From: JAENVT01 sp031404635
GTDB taxonomy: Bacteria; Actinomycetota; Acidimicrobiia; Acidimicrobiales; Ilumatobacteraceae
DNA length: 20,660 bases
Assembly: GCA_031404635.1 (NCBI GenBank)
Contig: JANNHY010000086.1
Span: forward strand, 1 to 20,660
Reading direction: 5' to 3'
Position numbers and translations under genes: made by a program. Under the pieces are notes generated by a model. That model was not told the DNA's origin. It worked only from the letters and a program-made list of their open reading frames with translations, and searched no databases. Below, in pieces: positions 7,823 through 14,407 of this stretch; position 1 is the first letter of the stretch; each line of letters starts with the position of its first letter.

Positions 7823-9130
7823 TCAGCGTCTTGCCGCAGCGCGCAGTTCATGCTCGAGGTCGCCAACCCAGGCGGGCGCGGCATGGGCGACGAGCCGCGC
7901 CAATGTGTCGGCCGTTGTCTCGAACATCCACGGTTCCGCTTCGTTGGTGAGCGCTGCCGTCAGCGCGTCGCGTGCGGCAGTCTCGTCGCCGGCGAGGACG
8001 GCCAGCTCGACCAGTGTCGCATGGTCCCAGTAGTCACCCGCCCCAGTGGCGATCTTGCGCCGCACTGCGTACTCGACGACGGGGTGCAGCTCGCCAGACC
8101 GGGGATCGTGGGGATCGCGCTCGTTGATCAAGCGCAGCGCGTTGATACCTGGATAGGCGTCGCGCCAGTCGGCCTCGAACCCGAGCAGGTAGGTGTCGAT
8201 CGACCTGTCGAGAAAGCGTCGGGCCATCTCGGCGTCACCCGCTTGCTCGGCGTCACCGCTTCGATCCTTGTAGACACGGCCGAGGACCGCGCACGTCTCG
8301 GGTGACGGCCCTCGCCCGGCGATCAACTCGGTCAGAACAGCCTCGGCCTCGTCGCGACGCTGCTCGCGGTTCAGCGCAAACCCGTATTGCTCGCGCACCA
8401 ATGTCTGCGACGCAAGTATTGGCGGCATCCGCTCGACGAGCGCAATCACAGCAGAAGTGTCGTCGACCGCCCGATAGGACAACAGCAGATCGACGACGAC
8501 CGCCGTCTCGACATCGTCGAGCGGGCCGAGCTGAGCCTCGACCGCGTGGACCGCGGCATGGTCGTTCGCCGACCGGGCGCGGCTGAGCGAGTCCTTGATG
8601 TCGGCGTCGTAGCGCACGCGATCGCGGAACACGTCGGTCTTGGTGTGCGACAACTCGGGCCAGTCCCCCAGCAACTTTTCGATCCGGGTGTCCGATACCG
8701 GCACCTTCGCCTCTTCCACCAATCCCGTCAACTTCTCGACGAACGGCCTCGCTTCGATCGGCAGCCCAGCGTGATCGAGCTTGTAGGCGGCGCTGCGCTC
8801 CGAACCAAGATCGAACTGCAAGGACTGCCCTTCGGCGAACACCGAGATCGTGGTGTGTGGCCTCACGGCATGGCGCACACCCAGCTCGTAGAAAACCATT
8901 GCGTTCGCTGTCGTCAGATCAGCGATGGCGAACTCGCAGAGTTGGAACCGATCGAACATCGGACCGTGAGTGCTCGCGCCGATTTCCCCTTCGGCACGTG
9001 CGGCCTCCAGCCCGGCCGCCTCGATGGCAGGTCGAAGCAGGTCGCGATACACCGAGTCGAAATCGATCGAGCCACCCGACGGTCCCGGCTTCACACCTGG
9101 CGGCATCAACACGAAACAGAACGGCTTCAC
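7823..9130 (-). CDS. Deoxyribosyltransferase-like Rossmann domain plus TPR/TRAFs-binding domain protein
   Basis: A 435-residue cytosolic protein. Residues 1-90 read KPFCFVLMPPG, then a linker, then FDRFQLCEFAIADLTTANAM and VFYELGVRHA. This is the pattern of nucleoside 2-deoxyribosyltransferase-like domains, with E82 at the usual nucleophile position and D71/N76 nearby. The remainder is TPR-like helices ending in a TRAFs-binding (TPR-S) signature: ETCAVLGRVYKDR (278-290), a YLLGFEADW element and YPGINALRL (326-334). Related bacterial proteins resemble the N-terminal region of the animal kinase ASK1 (MAP3K5) and occur in predicted nucleotide-signalling and conflict systems. The GTG at 9130 is preceded by AGAGG at 5-nt spacing and starts right at the domain. 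The open frame extends to 9259 without conserved sequence. It is the first gene of the - strand unit leading into the patatin gene. Confidence 0.82.
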   Translation of the reverse strand: MKPFCFVLMPPGVKPGPSGGSIDFDSVYRDLLRPAIEAAGLEAARAEGEIGASTHGPMFDRFQLCEFAIADLTTANAMVFYELGVRHAVRPHTTISVFAEGQSLQFDLGSERSAAYKLDHAGLPIEARPFVEKLTGLVEEAKVPVSDTRIEKLLGDWPELSHTKTDVFRDRVRYDADIKDSLSRARSANDHAAVHAVEAQLGPLDDVETAVVVDLLLSYRAVDDTSAVIALVERMPPILASQTLVREQYGFALNREQRRDEAEAVLTELIAGRGPSPETCAVLGRVYKDRSGDAEQAGDAEMARRFLDRSIDTYLLGFEADWRDAYPGINALRLINERDPHDPRSGELHPVVEYAVRRKIATGAGDYWDHATLVELAVLAGDETAARDALTAALTNEAEPWMFETTADTLARLVAHAAPAWVGDLEHELRAAARR

Positions 9131-9321
9131 ATCTCCCTCTTCCGCAGCGGCAACGCCGACCTCGCCTGCCAACAGTAGGCCACCCCGCCATGCAGGACGA
9201 TCGACTCCGTGACCGGTTGAGCCTCGTGGATCGAGAATGTAACGTAGCGGCGGGATCATTCGCGGTCGCGCGGATCACGCCAACTCCTTACCCCGTCGAG
9301 TCGAAGCTCGAGGTCGAACCG
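9131..9321. promoter_or_regulatory. Divergent promoter region between the TPR gene and the TIR gene
   Basis: This 191-nt interval separates the start of the TPR/Rossmann gene (-) from the TIR gene (+). On the + strand a promoter-like pair TTGAGC (9218-9223) and TAACGT (9241-9246) is spaced by 17 nt, about 75 nt before the TIR start. GAGG at 9309-9312 is a suitably placed ribosome binding site for ATG 9322. No clear - strand promoter was recognised. Assignment is by eye only. Confidence 0.35.
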
Positions 9322-10446
9322 ATGCTCTTCGTCAGCTATACCAGGGCCGACCGGAACGCGATGCAACTCCTTTTTTGACCGACGTTCGCGCCCTTGGACA
9401 CGTTGTCTGGCTCGACGAAGAACTCTCCGGCGGTCAGGTCTGGTGGGATGAGATTTTGGCCAAGATCCGCGAATGTGAGGCTCTGCTGTTCCTGGTCAGC
9501 CCGTCGTCGGTGGAGTCAGAGGCCTGCCTGCTGGAATTGCACTATGCGGGCGATGCCCTCTGCTCTTGAAACGCATCAGACGGTCAGCTATCGCCGCGGC
9601 GACAAGACCGAGACGATGGCTCTCGCCAGGGCGCTGACCCAGACCGAGGTCGATCGACCACTTCCCGACCCACGACCGCCGCAACCACCGCTGCCAGGCT
9701 CGTATTTCGGGTCGATTCGCGATCAGATCAAATCGCGGGATCCGTTGAGTCTCGATCAGCAGCTCGGATTCCTGCATCGCCTGCGAGCACGCGCCGACGA
9801 CGGCGGGCGCGACGACGTTGTCTCGCTGCTCAACAGCCTAGGTGCGAGAGACGACCTGTTCGCCTCGGTGGCCGCACAGATCGACGCGCTCCAGACGTCG
9901 CTCGTGCCACCGCCCGAACCCTCCGACGTGCCCAGCAGCGCCAGCTTTGGTGCTCGATTCCGCCGGCCCGATGCATTGATCGATCGAGTCACGATCGCCC
10001 TGATTGCGGTAGCTGTCGTCACCGCCGGGATCGCGATGGGTTCCGACCTGTGGGAGGTCGAGACCAACGGACCGACGTCGTGGGGCTCCGATGGAATCGA
10101 CCTGCAGCGAAAGAATCTTGCCGTTCTGCTCTGCGTGTTCGTCGTCTTGGCGGGACTGGGCTTCAGCAAGCGTCAGACCGTGCGCAGGGTGGCGAGCCCG
10201 GCAGCCGTCTGTGTTTCGCTGGTCGGGCTGTTGGCCTGGTGGTGGCGTGGCGGGATCGTCGACGGCCTTCTTCGCGAGGGGTACATCGCCACCGATTCAG
10301 CGGATGTGAAGCTTGGCTTTGGCATGACCGGAAGCGGATACTCGCTCGCGCTGCAGGTGTTGGCAGGGGTCCTACTATCTGTAGCGGCGTTTTCGAGTGG
10401 AGCCGGGCCCTCGGATCATGTCCGTGCCATTTCCCGGAACCACTAG
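9322..10446 (+). pseudogene. TIR-domain membrane protein, broken by two frame lesions
   Basis: The gene begins MLFVSYTRADRNAMQLL, a typical TIR beta-A strand, then hits TGA at 9376-9378 at the end of a run of six T. The next frame continues perfectly as TDVRALGHVVWLDEELSGGQ, then WWDEILAKIRECEALLFLVS and SSVESEACLLELHYAGD, including the C-x-x-E-L glutamate used for NAD cleavage in active TIRs. It stops at 9567-9569. The original frame then resumes as VSYRRGDKTETMALARALTQ and a linker. About four hydrophobic segments follow between about 9985 and 10420. Compared with intact relatives, roughly 25-30 residues (the segment usually holding 'RPVLPV...LPP') are missing near 9560-9585. The original product was probably a TIR NADase or signalling protein anchored in the membrane. 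The divergent partner genes are intact. Confidence 0.75.
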
Positions 10447-10511
10447 CAGCTAGTCGCAATGCCGTTCAGTTAGCGATAGCCCTCCCCGGCCGCCACCCGC
10501 CCCAACCCGCT

Positions 10512-10554
10512 GCGATGAGAGATATGCGTCCTCCGACGGCTCATCTCTCATCGC
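10512..10554. repeat. Hairpin unit A (12-nt perfect stem)
   Basis: GCGATGAGAGAT (10512-10523) pairs perfectly with ATCTCTCATCGC (10543-10554) across a 19-nt loop. The loop contains its own short stem CGTC-CTCC-GACG. There is no T run, so it is not a classical intrinsic terminator, but its place between two convergent genes fits transcript-end formation. It shares its loop with unit B. Confidence 0.7.
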
Positions 10555-10573
10555 GTCCGGCCGGCCTTCGCCG

Positions 10574-10616
10574 GCGATGAGATATGTGCGTCCTCCGACG
10601 GCTCATTTCTCATCGC
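10574..10616. repeat. Hairpin unit B, second copy of the same palindrome
   Basis: GCGATGAGA (10574-10582) pairs with TCTCATCGC (10608-10616). The central TGCGTCCTCCGACGGCTCAT is identical to that of unit A, while the stems differ by small changes that partly keep pairing. The spacer between the units also contains a GCCGG/CCGGC stem. Two copies of a hairpin with a fixed loop point to a repeated-element family in this genome. Confidence 0.7.
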
Positions 10617-10641
10617 TGGGTCTAACTGAACGGTATTGGGG

Positions 10642-11235
10642 CTAGTCGATCACCCCGCACGCAATGCGCGCCCCGGCGTTGCCGGTTGCCGCTGTTGCGT
10701 CGAGTGCCTTCTGATCATTCGCCGAGTACTGGTCGAGCGCGCCTCCGACGGGAACGTTGCCGAAGTTGTCCGCCCCGGCGTGGAGGATCACGACCTTGCC
10801 ATGCAGGTCTGCCGGATCGATGCGGTCGATGGTGAAGCGTGACTCCACGCTGCCGTCGACATTGACGTACACACTCGGCATGTCGCCCACGTGGTGCCCA
10901 TGCGTCTCGCCGGCCAGCTTCCAGTGCCCGTCGGCCGAGACGAAGTTGCCGCCGGCGATGCAGCCATCACCATTGGACGGGTCGTTGTTGGCATGGATGT
11001 GGAAGCCGTGGAAGGCGTTGACGCCTGGCGCGCTGTCGAGATGCACACGCACCTCGGTGTGATCGTCGTCGGTGCTGAAGGTGACCTTGCCAACCTTGGC
11101 GCCAGTCGTCGAGCGAAGAGTGGTCCGCGCTTCGGGCCCGTCAGCGCCGGCGACGGAACTGATGGCCACCGCCCCGAGGCCGAGGCCCGCCGAAGCGATG
11201 ACCGCGCTGGCCAGATGTGTCGTTCGAAGTCTCAT
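10642..11235 (-). CDS. sodC: Secreted Cu/Zn superoxide dismutase
   Basis: A 197-residue precursor with an N-terminal export signal (basic start, hydrophobic AVIASAGLGLGAVAI, likely cleavage near residue 30). The metal site is complete: H79 and H81 in GFHIHA, H104 in GHW (bridging), H112, H115 and D118 in THGHHVGDMP, and H152 in LHAGADNFG. The usual C-terminal GARIACGVI carries the cysteine partner of C92. It removes superoxide outside the cytoplasmic membrane. ATG 11235 is preceded by AAGGAGA at about 8 nt, an excellent ribosome binding site. The gene is convergent with the TIR pseudogene and divergent from the ABC/sigma operon. No part is missing. Confidence 0.95.
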   Translation of the reverse strand: MRLRTTHLASAVIASAGLGLGAVAISSVAGADGPEARTTLRSTTGAKVGKVTFSTDDDHTEVRVHLDSAPGVNAFHGFHIHANNDPSNGDGCIAGGNFVSADGHWKLAGETHGHHVGDMPSVYVNVDGSVESRFTIDRIDPADLHGKVVILHAGADNFGNVPVGGALDQYSANDQKALDATAATGNAGARIACGVID

Positions 11236-11404
11236 GATCTGTCTCCTTGTGCTGCCCGCCCGGCGGCGCCGGTGAGGGATCCAACAGGACAGACGTCCGG
11301 CGCAGCGCTGCGGGTGACAACCTCCGCTCCTTTTCGGGGCCGGGTATCGACGATGTTGCGAGACCTTGTCACCCGCGCTCGATTCTCAGACGTCTGTGTG
11401 GTTC
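11236..11404. promoter_or_regulatory. Divergent region between sodC and the ABC/ECF operon, with two CAGACGTC boxes
   Basis: This 169-nt gap serves both directions. The box CAGACGTCCG occurs at 11290-11299 and the fully palindromic CAGACGTCTG at 11387-11396, the second only about 8 nt before the ABC ATPase start. The paired near-identical palindromes suggest an operator, possibly autoregulated by the operon's own sigma system. Function is inferred. Confidence 0.35.
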
Positions 11405-12331
11405 ATGACAGCAATCATCGAGATCGAAGGCTTGCGCAAGGAGTACAAGCGGTGGCGGGGAAGGCCGCTGCGAGCGGTGGACGGGCTGGACCTCTCGGTG
11501 CCCGAAGGCGGTGTGTTCGGCTTCCTCGGTCCCAACGGATCGGGCAAGACCACCACAATTCGCTGCATGCTCGGGCTGGTTTCCGCCACGTCGGGCACTA
11601 CAGCGGTGCTCGGCCGCGCCACGCCCGCCGAGTTGGCGACGATCATGCCCCGCGTAGGCGCGATCGTCGAAACCCCAGCGATGTTCCCGACGATGACCGC
11701 GCGGGAAAACCTTCAGCTCCTCGGTGCCGTCGACGGCATCGGCCGCCGACGGGTGGCGCAGAGCCTCGAGAAAGTGGGGCTGGGTGAGCGAGCCGACCAC
11801 AAGGTCCGCACGTACTCGCTCGGCATGCGCCAACGCCTCGGCCTCGCCGCCGCACTGTTGAAGGATCCGGCTCTGCTCGTTCTCGACGAGCCTGCGAACG
11901 GTCTCGATCCGGCGGGCATGCGCGAGATCCGTGAGCTCCTTCGCATGCTGGGACGCGAAGGCCACACGGTCTTCGTATCGAGTCATCTCCTCACTGAGGT
12001 CGAGCAGACATGTGATCGGGTGGCGATCATCGACCGCGGCAAGCTGATCTTGAGCGGCCGCGTCGACGACGTCTTGGCGGAGGCCTCCCGCCCGTCGCTG
12101 CTGGTCGGGGTCGATAACCTCGATGCCGGCGCCGAGACGCTGCGCAACGCCGGGCTGTCGGTCGAGAGCGACGGCAGGTATCTCCGCGTGGCGCTGCCCA
12201 CCTCGGACGCGGCGCACGTCACCAAGCTGCTGGCGGACGCGGGCTTGTACCTCAGCGAGCTCAGACCGGATTCGGTAAGCCTCGAGGAGTTGTTCTTGAG
12301 CATCACAGCACACGAGGAGGTCCGGTCGTGA
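11405..12331 (+). CDS. ABC transporter ATP-binding protein
   Basis: A 308-residue nucleotide-binding subunit that powers the adjacent permease. Visible motifs are Walker A GPNGSGKT (42-49), signature YSLGMRQR (137-144), Walker B LLVLDEP (157-163) and the switch histidine H194 in VSSHLL. The C-terminal ~90 residues match the regulatory tail of the DrrA/CcmA-like exporter ATPases. ATG 11405 is chosen because the family sequence (IIEIEGLRKEY) starts just after it; no strong ribosome binding site is visible. Its stop overlaps the permease start by 4 nt (GTGA). The substrate is unknown; the family usually exports lipids, antibiotics or peptides. Confidence 0.92.
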   Translation: MTAIIEIEGLRKEYKRWRGRPLRAVDGLDLSVPEGGVFGFLGPNGSGKTTTIRCMLGLVSATSGTTAVLGRATPAELATIMPRVGAIVETPAMFPTMTARENLQLLGAVDGIGRRRVAQSLEKVGLGERADHKVRTYSLGMRQRLGLAAALLKDPALLVLDEPANGLDPAGMREIRELLRMLGREGHTVFVSSHLLTEVEQTCDRVAIIDRGKLILSGRVDDVLAEASRPSLLVGVDNLDAGAETLRNAGLSVESDGRYLRVALPTSDAAHVTKLLADAGLYLSELRPDSVSLEELFLSITAHEEVRS

Positions 12332-13140
12332 GGTTTCTACGGTTGACAGCTGTCGAGATGCGGCGCGCCCTTCACCGGCGGCTCGTGCGATGGATGATCC
12401 TGATCGCCGTCGTATTCAGCGCGCTCGCCGGACTCATCGTGTTCTTGTCGAGTCGAGATCCGATCAAGTTCGCCCTGGACCAAGCGCATCCTGCGCGGAT
12501 GGTTAACTGGTGGACATCGGGCGGTGAGGACGATCTGCTCGGCACCGCCGCCATCTTCCTCGTGGTGGGTGCGGCAATCTGTGGCGCGTCCGTAGCCGGG
12601 GCCGAATGGCGGTCTGGAACCATGACGACGATGCTGACATGGGTGCCCAGTCGTGTTCGCCTGCACGGCGCCCGCACTCTGTCGGCCGCGCTGCTGGCAT
12701 TCGTGATCAGCTTCTCGATCCAAGTGTTCTACCTCGCCTGCTCGGTACCCGCTGTCGCCGCCAACGGAACCACGTCGGGAACCGACGCGTCGTGGTGGGG
12801 TGCGCTGCTGTTTGCAATGCTGCGGATCTCGCTCGTCACCTCGCTCGTCGCAGTTCTGGCCGTTAGCATCGCCACGATCGGACGCAACACGAGTGCCGCG
12901 CTGGTGGCGCTCGCCGCTTGGGCGCTGGTGATCGAGCGACTGGTCGCCGGCTTCTGGCCGAAGCTTGGCCGATTCATGATCGCTGAGAACGTGGCCACTG
13001 TGGTCCCCTGGGTGCAGTTGAGTGACGTCGACTTCGAACGTCCGCCGATCGTTGCTTTGCTGGCCCTTCTTACCTATCTGGCCGCGGTGGTCGCAGCAGC
13101 CACAGCGTTGTTCGCCCGGCGTGACGTCGCCACGACGTGA
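12328..13140 (+). CDS. ABC-2 type transporter permease
   Basis: A 270-residue integral membrane protein with six predicted spans at about 22-41, 72-92, 117-140, 160-185, 187-208 and 241-263. The sequence AGAEWRSGTMTTMLTWVPSR (90-109) after span 2 is the coupling element typical of ABC-2 permeases, which contacts the ATPase. It starts with GTG inside the stop of the ATPase gene and ends in a GTGA overlap with the sigma factor frame, showing tight translational coupling. It forms the channel half of the exporter. Confidence 0.88.
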   Translation: MRFLRLTAVEMRRALHRRLVRWMILIAVVFSALAGLIVFLSSRDPIKFALDQAHPARMVNWWTSGGEDDLLGTAAIFLVVGAAICGASVAGAEWRSGTMTTMLTWVPSRVRLHGARTLSAALLAFVISFSIQVFYLACSVPAVAANGTTSGTDASWWGALLFAMLRISLVTSLVAVLAVSIATIGRNTSAALVALAAWALVIERLVAGFWPKLGRFMIAENVATVVPWVQLSDVDFERPPIVALLALLTYLAAVVAAATALFARRDVATT

Positions 13141-13778
13141 TCGCACACTGTGCCAGCATGGCGCTGTTGAGATCCATCGAGTTGCGACTCCGCGGCGCCT
13201 TGTTCGCCTGGTGCTATGTGCCTGCCCTGTGCGCAACCGAGATCCCGCTGACCCTCGACGCCGCGATCGTGGCGGCACCGCCGGACATCGACCGATTCGT
13301 TCACGACATGTTCTGCGCCCACGGCGTGTCGCTCGTTCGCCTCGCCCGGCTGTTCGTAGACGATCGCAACGCAGCCGAGGATCTCGTGCAGGAAGCGTTC
13401 ATCCGCCTGGCACGGAGCGCGCACCGAATCGCCGATCCCCAGCGGGCGCCGGCGTACCTGCGATCCATCGTGCTCAACCTCGCCCGCGACCACAACCGGC
13501 GCGGCCTTGTTTCGATGCGCCACCGCCTCCCGTTGACCCAGCCACTGCAGGGGGTGGAGGACGAGGTCGATCTACGTGACGACCAACGGCGTGTGCTCGA
13601 CGCGTTGCGCGAGCTACCGGCCCGGCAGCGCACGTGCCTGGTCCTACGCTTCTACGATGAACTCGGCATCGACGAAATTGCTGCGTCGCTCGGCGTGTCA
13701 CGCAACTCGGTGAAGACCCATCTGCAGCGCGGTCTGGCGGCCCTCGAGTCGCGCTTGGTGGAGATGGCCGAGCCGTGA
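13137..13778 (+). CDS. ECF-family RNA polymerase sigma factor
   Basis: A sigma-70 family regulator of up to 213 residues. Region 2 lies at about 53-121 (core binding and -10 recognition; DDRNAAEDLVQEAFIRLARS is the classic helix). Region 4 lies at about 150-205, with the helix-turn-helix IDEIAASLGVSRNSVKTHLQ recognising the -35 box. Region 3 is absent, as expected for ECF factors. The first ~50 residues match nothing in the family, so the true start may be ATG 13158 or GTG 13269. GTG 13137 is kept because it overlaps the permease stop by 4 nt, as do the other junctions. None of the three has a clear ribosome binding site. The likely regulator is the next gene's product. Confidence 0.88.
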   Translation: MIAHCASMALLRSIELRLRGALFAWCYVPALCATEIPLTLDAAIVAAPPDIDRFVHDMFCAHGVSLVRLARLFVDDRNAAEDLVQEAFIRLARSAHRIADPQRAPAYLRSIVLNLARDHNRRGLVSMRHRLPLTQPLQGVEDEVDLRDDQRRVLDALRELPARQRTCLVLRFYDELGIDEIAASLGVSRNSVKTHLQRGLAALESRLVEMAEP

Positions 13779-14395
13779 GTGCGACCGAGCAGCGACTCCG
13801 CGAAGCTCTGCGAGACAGCGCCGATGCTGTCCGCGAAAGCGACGATCTGTTCGCCCGCGTCGAACTCAGCATCGAAGACGATCGGCTGCTTCGTCGCCAG
13901 CACGGCGCGATCATTGGTGCGCTGTTCTGCATCGCCGCCTCGATCGCCTCGATCGCCGTCGCCGTTACCGATGTACAACAAGGAGGTCTCCTCATGGATT
14001 GGTGGGTGCTGGAACTCATCACTGTCGGTCTGCTGATCGCGATCGCGTTCTGGCTCGGGCCGTTGATCAAGAGGTTCGGGCGCAGCTACGCGGCAGACGT
14101 CTTCCGAGCCAATCCACGCACGGGCAAGAGCTTCATCATGCTTACTGACGTCGCCTACTACCTGATCTTCTTCTCGTACATCTTGTTCACAGTGAGCTTC
14201 AAGCCGAAGGGCTCGTGGGCGGCGACCGTTGATGCCGCCCAGTTGCAACATGAGACCGCTCGCGTCGCCGGCATACTCCTCATCATCGGCGTGCTCCACA
14301 GCGCCAACCTGCTCGCGCTACCCGTCATGGGCCGCCTCCTCACGATGAATCGACAGCTCGACGACTCCACCCGTCCGCACTCCGGGGCCGACTGA
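13775..14395 (+). CDS. Anti-sigma-like four-span membrane protein
   Basis: A 206-residue protein starting with GTG inside the sigma factor stop. The N-terminal ~44 residues are charged and helical (LREALRDSADAV, DLFARVELSIEDDR) and would face the cytoplasm, where they could bind the sigma factor. Four membrane spans follow at about 45-65, 77-98, 120-142 and 165-186. Position and layout fit a membrane anti-sigma factor, but no zinc-binding anti-sigma (HxxxCxxC) motif is present, so the role is inference. The coding sequence contains an in-frame ATG at 13994 behind AAGGAGG. A second, shorter product lacking the first span may therefore be made, or two genes may have fused. Confidence 0.7.
   Translation: MSATEQRLREALRDSADAVRESDDLFARVELSIEDDRLLRRQHGAIIGALFCIAASIASIAVAVTDVQQGGLLMDWWVLELITVGLLIAIAFWLGPLIKRFGRSYAADVFRANPRTGKSFIMLTDVAYYLIFFSYILFTVSFKPKGSWAATVDAAQLQHETARVAGILLIIGVLHSANLLALPVMGRLLTMNRQLDDSTRPHSGAD
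13980..13996 (+). promoter_or_regulatory. Internal Shine-Dalgarno plus in-frame ATG
   Basis: AAGGAGG at 13980-13986, a full match to the anti-Shine-Dalgarno core, is followed by a 7-nt spacer and ATG at 13994-13996, in frame with the surrounding gene (codon 74). The resulting product would begin MDWWVLELITVGLL and have 133 residues with three spans. It is the best ribosome binding site in the operon. Confidence 0.5.
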
Positions 14396-14407
14396 GGCGT
14401 CGTCCAG

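Larger units (their letters stand above)
10450..10645. mobile_element. MITE-like / palindromic intergenic element with 24-nt imperfect terminal inverted repeats
   Basis: The ends 10450-10473 and 10622-10645 are inverted repeats matching at 21 of 24 positions; the inner CCGTTCAGTTAG is perfect. An 8-nt direct repeat GCTAGTCG lies at 10449-10456 and 10641-10648 and could be a target duplication, though it sits asymmetrically (2-3 extra G on the right). No open frame inside looks coding. The block lies between the convergent TIR pseudogene and sodC, and its right end includes the sodC stop codon. It could be a non-autonomous insertion element, a REP-like repeat, or a large bidirectional terminator. 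Confidence 0.5.

Noticed and set aside
9361..9380. Programmed frameshift at the T6-TGA site in the TIR gene
   Set aside because: A -1 slip on TTT before TGA would restore the frame, and the site faintly recalls the RF2 site. However, the gene has a second frame change with missing residues about 190 nt later, and homologous spacing implies two extra T. Decay or sequence error is simpler.
10642..11235. Missing bridging histidine in SodC (GGNF instead of GGHF)
   Set aside because: Aligned with bacterial SodC sequences, the bridging histidine is H104 in the following GHW; all seven metal ligands are present.
11369..13278. Two ~314-residue - strand open frames opposite the ABC genes
   Set aside because: Composition is His/Arg/Gln-rich and they mirror codon structure of the real genes with Walker and span motifs on the + strand.
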